Part shown: positions 23,845 through 35,440 of the stretch, piece by piece
How the letters are laid out: every line of letters starts with the position of its first letter
How positions within the stretch are numbered: position 1 is the stretch's first letter
DNA from: Cheiracanthium punctorium
Lineage: Eukaryota; Arthropoda; Arachnida; Araneae; Cheiracanthiidae
Reading direction: 5' to 3'
NCBI GenBank assembly: GCA_038373885.1
Contig: JAWZYV010014407.1
Span: forward strand, 434,001-498,000
Length of the DNA stretch: 64,000 bases
Notes under the pieces: generated by a model
Told to the model about the DNA's origin: nothing
The model's input: only the letters and a program-made list of their open reading frames with translations
Database searches by the model: none
Translations under genes and position numbers: made by a program

Positions 23845-23889
23845 CTGAAGAAGGGCGAAATTTTTTTCGTTCGAAACACATGTATGGAA
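23845..23889 (+). other. Hammerhead-like core motif
   Basis: CTGAAGA (23845-23851), then an 8-bp stem GGGCGAAA/TTTCGTTC (23853-23860 and 23865-23872, with two G.U pairs) closed by TTTT, then GAAAC (23873-23877) and a short ACA-CA-TGT stem followed by A. This is the order of a type I hammerhead ribozyme (CUGANGA, stem II, GAAA, stem III, UH), as known from Penelope-like elements. One extra A precedes stem II and stem I is weak, so it may be a decayed end or a coincidence. Confidence 0.3.
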
Positions 23890-24494
23890 TGATAAGTACC
23901 TTTCATATGTGTTTTTTTACAAAGTTCTAATTATTTCATTTTTAAACACCAGTTTCTTTTGAGTTTTTGTTTGTTTGTTTTTGTTTGTTACTAACAATAG
24001 GTGATAATAACATGTAAGAACAGGCAAGAAAGAAAGATTTCAATCATGGAACTGTAGTAGGGGTAACAAAAAGCAACTCCACATGCCCAGGGCTGCATTG
24101 AGTCCATGCCGGCAAATTTAAAATTTGGCATCCACAGCATGCTAATTTTAATTTTACATTCCTAAGACCGACATTTTACATTCATATGCATCTTATTAGT
24201 GCGTTGTCAGTTGAAAGATAGAGAAAACTATAAAAATAGAGACAGATGAAGCAGCTTATGAAGAGTCATCCTGAATGTTTTCGAGTCCCTGGCGTTATTA
24301 GTTTTTTTTCCTTCGTGTATAAAGTCCGTGCGGCGGATTTCATTTCTTCGGAACAACATCTTTAAAATATAACTAAAAAACGAAAAGAAAAAGGGATAGA
24401 AAATGCCGCCCTTATAATTTTACCACCTCAGGCCGCGGCCTAACTCAGCCAAGTTAGAAATATGGCCCCAGCGCACGGCATGTGCGAACAGACA

Positions 24495-24730
24495 GACCAA
24501 GGACGGAAGGGGGGCAGAGGGGGGCGACCCCCCACGAGGAAAGAGAAATTGATGCAAAAAATCCTATTTTACTTCCATAAAATGCATGTATATGTCAATC
24601 TTCTAACTAGCTCCAACCGACAAAATAACCGCCCCACACGATAAAATTGCACACCCCCACACGATAAAATTGCACACCCCCCACACGATAAAATTGCACA
24701 CCCCGCCCCCACACGATAAAATTGCATTAA
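24495..24730. repeat. GC-rich direct repeat, left copy, with minisatellite
   Basis: 'aaggggggc...ccccc-acgaggaaa', 'cttccataaaatgcatg', 'atatgtcaatcttctaac', 'ccaaccga' and 'acacgataaaattgca' recur at about 25306-25475 on the other side of MITE copy B. The left copy ends in four tandem units of 'cacacgataaaattgcacac' (24638-24727). Confidence 0.85.
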
Positions 24731-25305
24731 TCCTTAAACGCGCAGTGTTCCCGCTCTGGGAACACCAAACTCTGACGTTTTGACTGTTGCCAGTCACGAA
24801 GAATAGATTGCATTTCTATAAATATAGTTGCGGGTGACATAGCTCCACGAGAATCCTTTACTTTTTAGCACGTCATTTCCCGTAAAAAAATTGTCACGAT
24901 TATATTTAACATCATTGACATCTGCTGAAAAATGGAAGAATGCGAGAACAGCTGGATAGATTGCCCAGTGCTGACAAAAGGGCAGCCGTTGCCATCGCTC
25001 GACTTAACTACCAGCAAGATGGCAGACGGTCAAAACGTTCATCACGTGCCACCGATCTAGAGACCCTTTTTGACGACAGCTGGCTGTGCCGGCACAGCTG
25101 TCATAAAAGGGTCTCTAGAACTGTGGCACGCGATGAACGTTTCGATCGTCCGCCAGGCACAGCCAGCTGTCGTCAAAAAAGGGGTCTCTAGATCTGTGGC
25201 ACGCGATGAACGTTTCGATCGTCCGCCATTTTGTTGGTAGTTAAGTCGAGCGATGGCAACGGCTGCCCTTTTTTCAGCATTGGGAAAGGGTTGCGCCTCA
25301 AAGGG
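24731..25305 (+). mobile_element. TTAA foldback MITE, copy B
   Basis: Flanked by TTAA (24727-24730 and 25306-25309). The left end is TCCTTAAACGCGCAGTG, a slight variant of CCCTTTAACGCGCAGTG, and the right end is GGTTGCGCCTCAAAGGG. The foldback half is duplicated internally: the CACGCGATGAACGTTTCGAT segment occurs twice in direct order plus once inverted, giving 575 bases. TTAA target duplication and CCC...GGG ends are the hallmark of piggyBac-superfamily elements. No transposase is present. Confidence 0.85.
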
Positions 25306-25475
25306 TTAAAAGGGGGCGATGGAGGAGGCGGACCCCCCCTACCCGAGGAAAAATAAATTCATGCAAAAGATCTTATTTTACTTCCATAAAATGCATGCAT
25401 ATGTCAATCTTCTAACCAACCCCCTCCAACCGACGAACTAACCGCCCAAACACGATAAAATTGCATTAATCCGCC
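25306..25475. repeat. GC-rich direct repeat, right copy
   Basis: Right-hand copy of the repeat at 24495-24730, with one 'acacgataaaattgca' unit instead of four. Confidence 0.8.
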
Positions 25476-26790
25476 TTTGAGACACACAAACCGGAAACAT
25501 GAATGCTTTTCAGTTTTGCAGGAAAATGTCGAAAGACCTAGAAATAAGAATATTTGCACAAATCCAAAAATCTCCCTCTTTGTTTAGCGACTTTAAGAAC
25601 TGACCTCAACCAAGAATCCGCGAAAACACAAAGTATTTTGTCGAATCGTGTAATCGTGACACACAAACTATCATCCGGAAAGCACGTTCGCAAGATGTCC
25701 ATCTTGTCTATGCCAATTCTGATTGCTGTTGACGGGGGGATATTTGTCATAACTACAAAAAAAGTGTAGAAACACATGTAATTCCTATCCTACAGCGTCA
25801 GACTCAGTGTTTCCATTGTGATTCAGACCTGGTTATGTCATAAGCGTTGCGTTTCCCTTTTTACGAACGGAGTGGTTAAATTGCACACTATTCTTGCAGT
25901 CCGTCACGTTGCAAGGTTAACTAACACGGTGATTTATCGTGGGCGTCTATAAACTGCCTTTGCCTCGTTTCCGCGTCTAGATAATGGCATATAGTTAGGA
26001 AGAAAATAGTTAACATATTTTATCGCTGTCCTTGGCGATAATTTTCTTTCATTACGCAGACACTCCCACCGCATTGTTTATGAGTATCAGTGTTGACGAG
26101 TCTATTAGCGTAAGCTTGGAGTTTTTAAAAATTATTGCGGAGGTTGAAATTCCCGACCGTACATTTCAAGGACTAATTCACGGTAGGGCATTCGGAGCAC
26201 GTACCCTTGGACCTCAATATCTCTCCAGCTGCCAAAATATCTGTTAAAATTATTTATCAAACACTGCTGACTGACTTTTACCAGTGAATCAAAGTCAAAT
26301 GTTTAGTTATCAAATGCAATCCATGACTATTAATCAAAAATATTTATTTAATTAATTTACAGTTATATACTCTTGTCTATAAAAATAGTTGCAATTTATG
26401 TAAAAACTAGACGCCTCCGGCTAGCAGTTGGTTCGCCATCTTAATAAATCTTTTCACAGAGAATCCTGTTTCTCGCTGGCCTCCTTGGCATTGAAATATC
26501 TCAGATTCTGAATGGAATTTAAAATTAAGGTGGTTACAAACAGGGGCGGCCCTAGGGTAAGAGGCTCCCCCTGCTAACGTAAAAAAGACGCCCCCTTTTA
26601 TGCTTTGCTTAGTCTTTGAGTTCGAAAGCCGGTACCCCGATGCGCTGCTTACCTTGCTTACCGTGTCGGGCTGCCCCTGGTTACAAAAGTAAGAGGGTTT
26701 AATGATAAAAACCTACAAAAAGGTACTAATCATTTTCGTCCTATATTAATTCTGAAGAGCTTCTGGATATGTTGGCCGTTATCAAAAAAC
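25476..26790. other. No gene recognised
   Basis: Mixed-composition DNA with a few short open frames, none protein-like to my reading. A short 'ggggcggccctagggtaag' segment at about 26544 resembles the ends of common DNA-transposon repeats, but no partner end is found. Confidence 0.5.
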
Positions 26791-26794
26791 GGAA

Positions 26795-27430
26795 ATGGAA
26801 AACAAAAGTAAGAAAATCTAAAACACTTTCAGATTCTAAGTACGCACTAAAGTGCTATATATTAAAAGCGTATTATAATCGATGCGTTCTTCCCTGTATG
26901 ATTATTCATGAGTGTGATTAAACAAAATTAAAATCGATCTTTTTAACATCCTTTTTCTGGATGTAATACAATAGAAATAGAATGGGGAAAAGCTGCGCAG
27001 AAAAATGTACAATTCGAACTGAATGAAAGTTTCAAAGACTTATTCAGGTGTATACTTAACCCACGTCAGGCGTAGCAAACGATAAAATGACATTTAGCCA
27101 TTATTTTTGCATCATTTAACGATATTCTATAAGTTTGCACCATCTGTCGACGGCTCTGCAAAATAAAATTTTATTTTTTTATATAGTTTTATTTTTTTGT
27201 ATAGGAACAGCGTTGTTTTTTTGTTGTTGTTATTGTTTTTTTTCGCTCGATAAAAAGTAGCCTATATGTTAATCCAGGACTTTCACTGTCTTTATTCCAA
27301 ATTTCATCCAAATCCGTCTATCCGTTTCAGCGTGAAAGAGTAATAAACATACATACAAACATTCATATTTATAATATTAGTAGGATAGAAGTAACTGCGT
27401 ACCCGTTCTTCGAACGGAGGGAATCAAATG
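26795..27430 (-). repeat. Helitron-related repeat, minus orientation
   Basis: Read on the minus strand, it starts near 27385 with TCCTACTAATATTATAAATA, the 5' form common to arthropod Helitron-like repeats. It continues with 'gaatgtttgtatgtatg', 'gatgaaatttggaataaag', and then the segment also present at 17860-18125. Just upstream is CGAAGAACGGGTAC, like the hairpin of the 20145 Helitron end, suggesting two elements end to end. Confidence 0.5.
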
Positions 27431-28428
27431 TTTCAGGGAGACTTATTCCATCTTAAGAAATTTCAAAAGACGAGAAATCCTTTGTGAGTCGTGACATAAA
27501 CTTTGCCTTACAGATAGATACTTACTTTGGTATATAGCGCAACTGCAAAATGATAACATATAAACTATGTCAGCGTTATTTGAGAATCAAAAAGAACGTA
27601 AACAATGTTTTGCAAACAAATCTACTTTCAAAGTGTTTCTGCAGGATAAAATTTTGTCTTTCTGTGTTAAGTTCTAAAATAACGTCACATCATGATGTGA
27701 ACAACTGTTTTATTTTGTATTTTGTCTAATACCTAAAGCGTGAAGGATGTGCAGTTTCAGTCATTCTGCAGAATACATTGGTAAAACTTTTCTAGACAAA
27801 AAAGTCTTAAAATAATGTTGATATCATAGACATAGAAATATATATATCCACATGAAACATTCATTCTTTCATTAACTTTTAGGCTATCATGGCTGTCGTA
27901 AAAGTAAACCCTAGTAAAGCAATTTCTCGTAAAGCGCGTTGACCCTCCCTAAGTTTGAGATGCAATTTCTTTTAGAATTTTTCAAATTTTAGAGAGAGGA
28001 AAAGAAAAAATATTTTCTCTGAAACAAATATCATTTTTTGCTCTCTGGTATTTTCAAGAGAGACAAGAATTTAATTCATTTTAAATATACTATATATTTA
28101 ACCTAAAGAATTCTTAAGTAACATAACTGTGGCGTTTGAAGTTTTAATAAAAAATAAACGTTTATGTGCGTGGGAAATTTTAGATACACACATTTGATTC
28201 GGCTTGAAAAATATTTTAAAGTAAATATTCGTACAGGGTGGGTGCCCTTGCAAGAATCTGTGACCTGAGCCCTCAACTGTGTAAGTCGGTCCCTGAATGC
28301 ATTCATGCATATCATACATTTTCACACATACAAATCATACAGGATGCTTAAAAATGTTTTTCATAGAAAGCAAACAGAATCTTTAAAAAATATCATCATG
28401 CAAATCAGTTAATTAGAGTAAAGCATAC
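27431..28428. other. No gene recognised
   Basis: AT-rich spacer between the Helitron-related repeat and the solo LTR. Only short open frames without similarity to known proteins. Confidence 0.55.
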
Positions 28429-28432
28429 ATAA

Positions 28433-29344
28433 TGTTGGAGAATGCTCTGCTAATTCCGTGTGTTCGTCGTTCTAAAGTCCAGTTGGTGTAGAAAGTTCTA
28501 GTAAAGAGTCCATTTGTCAGGATGGAACACAAACTTTAATGCTTCTAGAACTTCGTCAAACAATCAGCTGTACAAAATTCACAGGCACTAACGGCCAGTA
28601 GCTCGTTTATCACAGTCCCCTCAGTACAGAAGCTTTCACGAATGCTGTAATTTTCACACAAAATAGAACACTTCCACAGGTAAAAATTCAGTGGAAATAT
28701 ACGAGGGATAACACTAACAGTCCCTCAAGACTCAGCAATGAAGAATTTACACACAGCACTTAAAATCAAAGCTTCATAAACAAGCGATAACATCGCTTCT
28801 TAGCGTTAATACAAAGCCTTAAGCTTTCACGGACATCTATCTGCTCTTGACAGAATTCAGAAGCAAGACTAAAACTGGGGGAACCCGCTTTTATAGACTG
28901 CGACGAACACCGTGGAAGGTTCCAGAGAGAGAACCATCCGTGGAATGTACTACAACAGACTCGTTATGATTGCGTAATAGAAGACTACAATTAGGCTATT
29001 ATGATTGTTAATGCAGAAAAACTAACTTTACAAGCCCCATTGGGGAATACGCGCCAAATGACCAAAATGTCGCCAAGCTTGGCTACTTTTCACGAAATAT
29101 TGCCAAATTTGGTGCGAAAAATAAGTCCCCAAAAGTGAAGTTACCGAAGGCCTGGGACCAATATTTCTCGAGATTTCTAGAACCGCCATAGGAAAACAAT
29201 GGGGAAACCAAAACCTCCGTGTCTCCGGTTCTAGCTGACCGATTTTGATGCAACAAAAAGCAAATTTTAACTATTTAACGAGTAGAATACGAATTTTGAA
29301 CACATAAACACCAGAACAGCAGGTTACCCCAAAAATCCGCAACA
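28433..29344 (-). mobile_element. Solo LTR
   Basis: 912 bases with inverted ends TGTTG...CAACA, flanked by the 4-base repeat ATAA (28429-28432 and 29345-29348). On the minus strand there is a consensus TATAAAAG (complement near 28888) about 455 bases from the left end of the LTR, an appropriate U3 length. No internal retrotransposon sequence adjoins it, so it is what remains after LTR-LTR recombination. It is unrelated to the LTRs of the Gypsy element 150 bases away. Superfamily not assigned. Confidence 0.75.
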
Positions 29345-29496
29345 ATAAGATGTGTATACGTGAAATTCCCATTCCAAGCTTACGTGCAAGCTCATTTGTT
29401 TAGTTTTCCTCATTTTATAGACCACTCAAGGAAAGAAAGGCTTAGTCAACTTTGCTCAGACCAGGGATCGGTGTGTCAATCCAGCGTAGTGCCCTG

Positions 29497-30245
29497 TATG
29501 AGGGAGTTGTCGGAGGACGATTAAGAGAAACGTTCCCTCGGCCGCTCACATGACGTATAGTGTACAAAAGGTATTTGAGAAAAACTGACGGACAACTGGA
29601 ATACACAAAAAAGCTGCACTTTATTGTAGGTATCTTCACAAAACAGTTATTAAAGAAACAAGTTCAAATACGCACCGCACATTGCTTCATAAAAAAATAA
29701 CACCAGGAACATATCTAATTGTTCCGGCCACACGGCATGCCGGAGTTCCATAAAAAAACGAACACAACCTCCTCTGACGGAGAGCAATCGAGAAGTCTTG
29801 TCAAATCTTCCTACAAAACTGCCAGCTCTCTACAGGTTGGCGAGTAAAATATGAGCACTCATAAGCCACTGCCCCACGTGACAACCACCGTCCGGTAGGC
29901 GTAAACAATATAAAAATTTGAAACAAACGGATTAAATGATTGATGCCAAGACAGAAGTGCCAGAATTTGGCGGATGCCAATACGTAAGGCTACAACCCCG
30001 TGCGAAAACACCGACGGAGACCGGGAGGCGCTAAGAACTAACACAGCATATGCTAAAGCGAAATTAATTTAGAAGGGAAACCCCGAAAAATCCCAGACAT
30101 ATCGTCGCGCAAAAGGAAAGAATATTTTATCGAGCCGAAAAAACAAAGTGGAGAGAGATTAATACGGAATACGTAATTTTGATTTAGAAATACGAAACAT
30201 AGGAACATTATTTTAAGACGCGAAAAATATGTGAACTTCGTCACA
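29497..30245 (-). repeat. Gypsy 3' LTR
   Basis: On the minus strand it begins TGTGACGAAG and ends CCTCATA. It differs from the other LTR at about 29677 (T versus G), 30103 (T versus G) and 30191 (T versus G), and by A7 versus A8 near 29752. Confidence 0.95.
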
Positions 30246-30260
30246 TATATCTCTCCACAG
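30246..30260 (-). promoter_or_regulatory. Candidate polypurine tract
   Basis: On the minus strand CTGTGGAGAGATATA abuts the 3' LTR. Its GGAGAGA core is the only purine-rich run in the correct position for plus-strand priming. Confidence 0.45.
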
Positions 30261-31495
30261 CCCAACAAAAAATTTTGACGCCAGAAATTTTTTTTTAAAC
30301 AAAGAACTTTAACCCTTGAATTAAACAGAAAGCCTAACATGCAGCGCTTATGAGGGCTCATCACAAAAATACAATACCAAATAACATAACAAATTATAAA
30401 ATACATCACAAAATACCATTTGCAAAAATATCAACAATATTCTGCTACAAATAAAACAATATAAAACGATTCAATTATCCATTACATATCAAAATTACAT
30501 ATGTGCAGAAACTAAAGAAAAATAACCTTGAATATTCAAAATAATATATGTACATATGACGTCATAAATGTGAGATTTCTTTATGCGAACAACTTTGCAG
30601 AAAACATTGCAGATAACTTTGTACGTGCAAAAATTTACTTTCGAAGTCCTTTGCATTATCAACGTCCATGCAAAATAAGAAATGAAAGTTTCTCAATATT
30701 ATTAACAAATCTCAAATATACTTAGTGCACTTAATCAGGTTTAAATTTTAAAATAAAGTTCAAAGATGAAGCTTCTAATTAAATGAATGTCAAAGAAGAT
30801 TCTAATAAAAGTCATGACATAATTTAAATAAATCAAGTCAAAATGATTGCAATCAAATACCTGAAATGTGTCCAATGCAATTTAGTGGCAGTACAGGTAT
30901 TGCTATCAACTTTCAAAACAAACTCTCTCTTTTTTCTTAAAGTTTGTTTATTTATTTATTAATATATTTTTTAATATCAAACACAATTTACTTCGTGAAA
31001 AACATAATAAAAACTTTCAATGAATAAAAATATCAAAACATATATAAATATTTTTTTTTTTTTAAACATGAGCTTCAAAACAAATTAAGATTTTTGTGAC
31101 CAAAAACAGGAAACTTTCAAACAGACGAAACATGAACATAAACAATATTTGCAAAAAAATGGTAAACACAAAAGAAAAATGTATGTTTGTGTGTGTAAAG
31201 AAGGTGCAGGTTAGAAAAACCCATTAAATTGTGTAGAAAAGAAATGATTACCGACAACTGTAAGCTCACCTACAGAAAACTATTGTTCCTCTTTTTTTTT
31301 TTTAATATTAACAACAACTTGATTAACTAAGTTTCATGAAAAAGAGATACATATCATACAGTATACTGAAGTGTACATCTTTAAAAATACTGGACCAGCC
31401 AGATACAAACAAGATATTATACAACAGTGTACAAAGCAAGGAAGTGTCTGTGGGCACCTTCACAAACACGCCATTACTAAAACGAAAACATGCAT
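30246..31495 (-). other. Gypsy 3' internal non-coding region
   Basis: About 1.25 kb between the pol stop and the 3' LTR. AT-rich; no env-like frame with signal peptide or membrane anchor is seen. Confidence 0.7.
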
Positions 31496-34400
31496 CTACT
31501 TTCTAGGTCTTAAATTATACTGATTATGTGAAGTTGTAGGTAGATTAAAATTATCTGTAACACCATTATGGTAGTGATTATTACTATGTAAAGAAAGATA
31601 TTCAGAACGTGGAGGAGCTAAAATTAATCTATCAATATGTACTCTCTGAGGTTCGAGATGGGGAGCTTGCAAACGTCTAATAGAGAAAGAAACAGGTGAG
31701 TGTTTTTCAGTGATCACATAAGGACCTGTGAATTTAGGTTTAAATTTATCCAAAGACTTTTTATAAACAATGTCATTTACATTTAAATCTCTGAGCCTAG
31801 CATGTTGTGAGTGTCTCTGAAAGCGAATCGTTTGTGAAGAAATAATGTTTTGATAAGCTTTCTTATAAATAGAGTCTAATTCTTGCATTAATTTATAAGT
31901 GTGTATGTCATTAAGATTTGGCGGAGTTGTCTCAAAGTTAAATGTGTCAAAAATAAGTGATAATTCTCTGCCAAAATGTAATAAATTGGGTGTAAAACCA
32001 GTAGTTGAATGTGTTGAACCATTATACAAAGATTTGTGAATTAAAATTGCATGTTCGAAGTTGTGGCCATCAAGTAATAAAGATTTTACAGAGTATTTAA
32101 TGGAAGTATTTATGCGTTCAGCAATCGAATTACATTGTGGATGACCAGCCGAAGAATGATTAATTTTTATACCAAGTTTGTCATGAAAATGATTATAAAT
32201 TGAGGCAACAAACTGTGGCCCTAAATCTGACAAAATCACTGCAGGACGGCCAAAAGTTGTAAAATATTTAAAAAGAGCCTCGACTATTACATTAGCAGAC
32301 ATAGAAGTAAGAGGCACAAGCTCCATATGGCGAGAGAAATGATTAGTGATTGTTAGAACAGTACGACCATTACTGAAGGGACCAACAAGGTCAATAGCAA
32401 TAGTATGTCCTGGATAAGTTGGTGTGTATGTTTGTTGTAAAGGAGCAGGTCGAGTAGAATGATGTTTCACCTGTAAACATACAGTACAAGAGGCAACAAA
32501 ATTGACAGTATCAGTATAAATACCTTTCCAAAAATACTTCCTTGTTAGAAATTCGTAAGTCTTTTTTAAACCATAATGTGACAGATGAGAAATTGTTAAA
32601 GCTTTTGCTTTTAACGAATGTGGAACAACAATTACATGATGATAAGTTTGATTATGAACATTATACTTTTCACACATCAATAACATAGTTTCTGGATGAA
32701 TAAAAAAGGCAGGATGAGTTGCAGAGGAACCCTTACTTAAAATTTCATTATAAATGACAGACAACTCAGGATCAGCATTTTGCTCTCTGAAAAAAGTTTC
32801 ATTTGAAATTTCCAACAGTGGATCAGTACTATTTGAATTTTTTGTAACTAAAAAGTTCACATATTCATTATTTTTAGGAACATTATCAACAATTGGTATA
32901 ACACCTTTATCATAAATTAACTGAGGATTACTGTCAAGAGTTTCAGTATTATTTTCAAAGTTGTCCCTAGATAAATAGTCAGCAAGTACATTCTTAGATC
33001 CAGCAATGTGCTGAAAACTAAATGAATATTCTGACAACTCAAGTAACCACCTTGTGATTATGTCAGCTGGGTTGGTAGTCTTTTTATATTTTTTTAAAGG
33101 AGCACTATCAGAAAGAATTATGAAATGTCTATTATACAAATAATATTTAAAGGCATTAACAGATTTATATATAGCCATTAGTTCCAACTTAAGAGCAGGA
33201 TACTTTTGCTCAGCTTTATTTAACGATTTGGAAAAATAAGCAACTGGAAGTAGTTTATTATCATACATTTGTAAAAGACAAGCACTTATATAAATGTTGG
33301 AAGCATCAGTATTTAAATAAAAAGTCTTATTCCAGTCAGGAAGTCTTACCATAGGTTCAGAGAAAAATATTTGTTGCATCTTTTGAAAATTTTTTTCATG
33401 TGTAGAAGTCCAAACAAATTTAGCTTTAGGAGTAGTTAATTGAATCAAAGGTTGAGATAACTCAGAAAATGCAGGAATTAAGTGTTTGTAAAAAGTTGCC
33501 AAACCAATAAAGCGTTTTAATTGTTTTTTTGTTGTAGGAGTTGGAAAAGAAACAACTTTTTCAATGTTACATTGAATAGGCTTGATAAAATGATTTTCAA
33601 TATGAAAACCCAAATAGTTTGTTGATGTTTTATGAAAAGAACATTTAGTAGGAGCAAGCGTCAAATTATATTTACATAAAACTTTTAAAACTTTTTCAAG
33701 TTTATGTACAGTGTCTTCAAAAGAATGTGATCCTATAATAAGATCATCCTGATATGCGAAAATTCCATCTGAGTTAACCTCGTCTAGTAAAAGATCCATA
33801 AGAGCCTGAAAAGTTGAGGCAGCGGATTTCAAACCGAAAACCATTCTTTTATATTTAAATGAGCCAAACTGAGAAGTGAAAGTTAATTTATCTTGTAAAT
33901 CTTTTGGTAAATCTATTTGATGATAAGCCTGTTGTAAATCTAAACTGGTGAAAAATTTATATGTTGATAGATTAGCAATAATTGTCTGAATTTTAGGTAA
34001 AGGATATGATGAACCTTGTATGACAGAATTTAACATACGCAAATCAAGGGCTAACCTATACTTCTGTTTGCCAGAAGAGTCAGGCTTTTTCTTTACTAAA
34101 ATTACAGGACATGCCCATTCAGAACAGTTACGTTCAATTATACCTGCATTCAGTAATTGGTCTATTTGCTCTTTAGCTTCACTTTGAAGAGCCTGAGGAA
34201 TTGGAAATGGCAATGTTTTTATTGGAAAATCATAAGTAAAGTTCAACACAGGAATAACTCTGTCAGTGTGTCCTAAAGTAGACATATCTTTTGAAAAAGC
34301 AGCAAAATTGCTTAGTAATAAACTACTTAATTCACTTTGTTCATTACATTCCAAATGTGCTAAGTCAAAATCAGATGAAGTTAATTGCTGTTTTCTTTTA

Positions 34401-35440
34401 TTAAGCACTTCTGATGAAGGCTGTATTAAATTACACATTTGAAAATTCTCAGAATCATCGGTTAGGTCTCTTTCTTTAACTTCATCAATATCATAAATAT
34501 TACCAATCTTGGTATTCTTATTTAAATGAATTTTCTGTTCAGATACATTATGAATAAATATAGAAAATTTTTGAGAGCACTTGTTACCATTTTCGTTTTG
34601 ATTAAAGTGTTCATTTAAATAACAAGCCTCATAAGAAATGTAATTTTCAGCATCATTTGGTGAAAAAAGAAAATATTCAGTGCTAGACTTATTATCACAA
34701 CAAACCTGAGCATAAATATGCTCATCCGATTCTAAAATGACCTTTTGACATAGATAAACAGAATTGTCATTTACTTTAATTGAATTAGGACCTTTTTCAT
34801 TATTATCAGTTGCACACACATGCATATTGCTAGAGTCTTTATTATTTAGAAAATATACCTTTAAATCATTAACCATAAGACAAGAATTTTTCATATCAAT
34901 TGAAATATTGTTTTCTCTTAAAAAAGGAAAACCCAAAATACTATCAAAATGTTCATTAACTGGAATGTCAACAATATAGAAGCAGTGGTGAAAAAACATT
35001 GATTTAATTTTAAAGGTTAATTTAATACAAGCAGAGAATTTTATTTTTGAATTAATTGTAGATATAGTGACTGAAGAAGCCAGGTGTTTGTAATTGATTT
35101 TAGATTTAATTTCATTAAAAACATCCCTTGTAAGCAAAGAAATAGAACTACCAGTATCAATCAAGAATTTAAGTTTTTGTTTATTCACCATCACTTCAAT
35201 TATTGGTAATAAATTACAATCATTGTTCACATTTGCAATAAAATATTCATTTCGTTTTTCATCTTCAAAAAAATTATCAGTCTGTACATATTTAGATTCA
35301 GCAATGGTAACAGGTACAATAGTCTGAGTCGAACAAGAACGAACTCTACGCTCATTAGACACCTTTGGTAAATTTTTAGACAAAATTGGGAAATTGTCTG
35401 GTGTATGTATGAAAGAACGAGATGTGTTCCCACCAGTCAA
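31496..35440 (-). CDS. pol: Gypsy pol polyprotein: protease, RT, RNase H, integrase
   Basis: One uninterrupted frame of 1314 codons. It has no ATG at the start; the frame is open from 35464 and is entered by -1 frameshifting. Residues counted from the position at 35440: aspartic protease with DTGS at 95-98 and the ILG flap partner at 168-170; reverse transcriptase at about 400-600 with catalytic D501 (SLDLQQAYHQ) and YQDD at 563-566; RNase H with D712, E753, D778 and D821; integrase zinc domain with H952, H955, C985 and C988; and DDE core D1017, D1072, E1108 (D-35-E). All catalytic residues are present. The YQDD box is unusual beside the commoner YIDD or YLDD. A C-terminal tail continues to YNLRPRK. 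No stops or shifts, consistent with a recent copy. Confidence 0.95.
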   Translation of the reverse strand: MTGGNTSRSFIHTPDNFPILSKNLPKVSNERRVRSCSTQTIVPVTIAESKYVQTDNFFEDEKRNEYFIANVNNDCNLLPIIEVMVNKQKLKFLIDTGSSISLLTRDVFNEIKSKINYKHLASSVTISTINSKIKFSACIKLTFKIKSMFFHHCFYIVDIPVNEHFDSILGFPFLRENNISIDMKNSCLMVNDLKVYFLNNKDSSNMHVCATDNNEKGPNSIKVNDNSVYLCQKVILESDEHIYAQVCCDNKSSTEYFLFSPNDAENYISYEACYLNEHFNQNENGNKCSQKFSIFIHNVSEQKIHLNKNTKIGNIYDIDEVKERDLTDDSENFQMCNLIQPSSEVLNKRKQQLTSSDFDLAHLECNEQSELSSLLLSNFAAFSKDMSTLGHTDRVIPVLNFTYDFPIKTLPFPIPQALQSEAKEQIDQLLNAGIIERNCSEWACPVILVKKKPDSSGKQKYRLALDLRMLNSVIQGSSYPLPKIQTIIANLSTYKFFTSLDLQQAYHQIDLPKDLQDKLTFTSQFGSFKYKRMVFGLKSAASTFQALMDLLLDEVNSDGIFAYQDDLIIGSHSFEDTVHKLEKVLKVLCKYNLTLAPTKCSFHKTSTNYLGFHIENHFIKPIQCNIEKVVSFPTPTTKKQLKRFIGLATFYKHLIPAFSELSQPLIQLTTPKAKFVWTSTHEKNFQKMQQIFFSEPMVRLPDWNKTFYLNTDASNIYISACLLQMYDNKLLPVAYFSKSLNKAEQKYPALKLELMAIYKSVNAFKYYLYNRHFIILSDSAPLKKYKKTTNPADIITRWLLELSEYSFSFQHIAGSKNVLADYLSRDNFENNTETLDSNPQLIYDKGVIPIVDNVPKNNEYVNFLVTKNSNSTDPLLEISNETFFREQNADPELSVIYNEILSKGSSATHPAFFIHPETMLLMCEKYNVHNQTYHHVIVVPHSLKAKALTISHLSHYGLKKTYEFLTRKYFWKGIYTDTVNFVASCTVCLQVKHHSTRPAPLQQTYTPTYPGHTIAIDLVGPFSNGRTVLTITNHFSRHMELVPLTSMSANVIVEALFKYFTTFGRPAVILSDLGPQFVASIYNHFHDKLGIKINHSSAGHPQCNSIAERINTSIKYSVKSLLLDGHNFEHAILIHKSLYNGSTHSTTGFTPNLLHFGRELSLIFDTFNFETTPPNLNDIHTYKLMQELDSIYKKAYQNIISSQTIRFQRHSQHARLRDLNVNDIVYKKSLDKFKPKFTGPYVITEKHSPVSFSIRRLQAPHLEPQRVHIDRLILAPPRSEYLSLHSNNHYHNGVTDNFNLPTTSHNQYNLRPRK

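Noticed and set aside
29859..30409. Open frames of 61 and 118 codons inside the Gypsy LTR
   Set aside because: They lie in LTR sequence, the first recurs at 37451-37636 in the other LTR, and they resemble no protein.
30246..31495. Possible env gene after pol
   Set aside because: No long frame, signal peptide or membrane anchor in the 1.25 kb before the 3' LTR.
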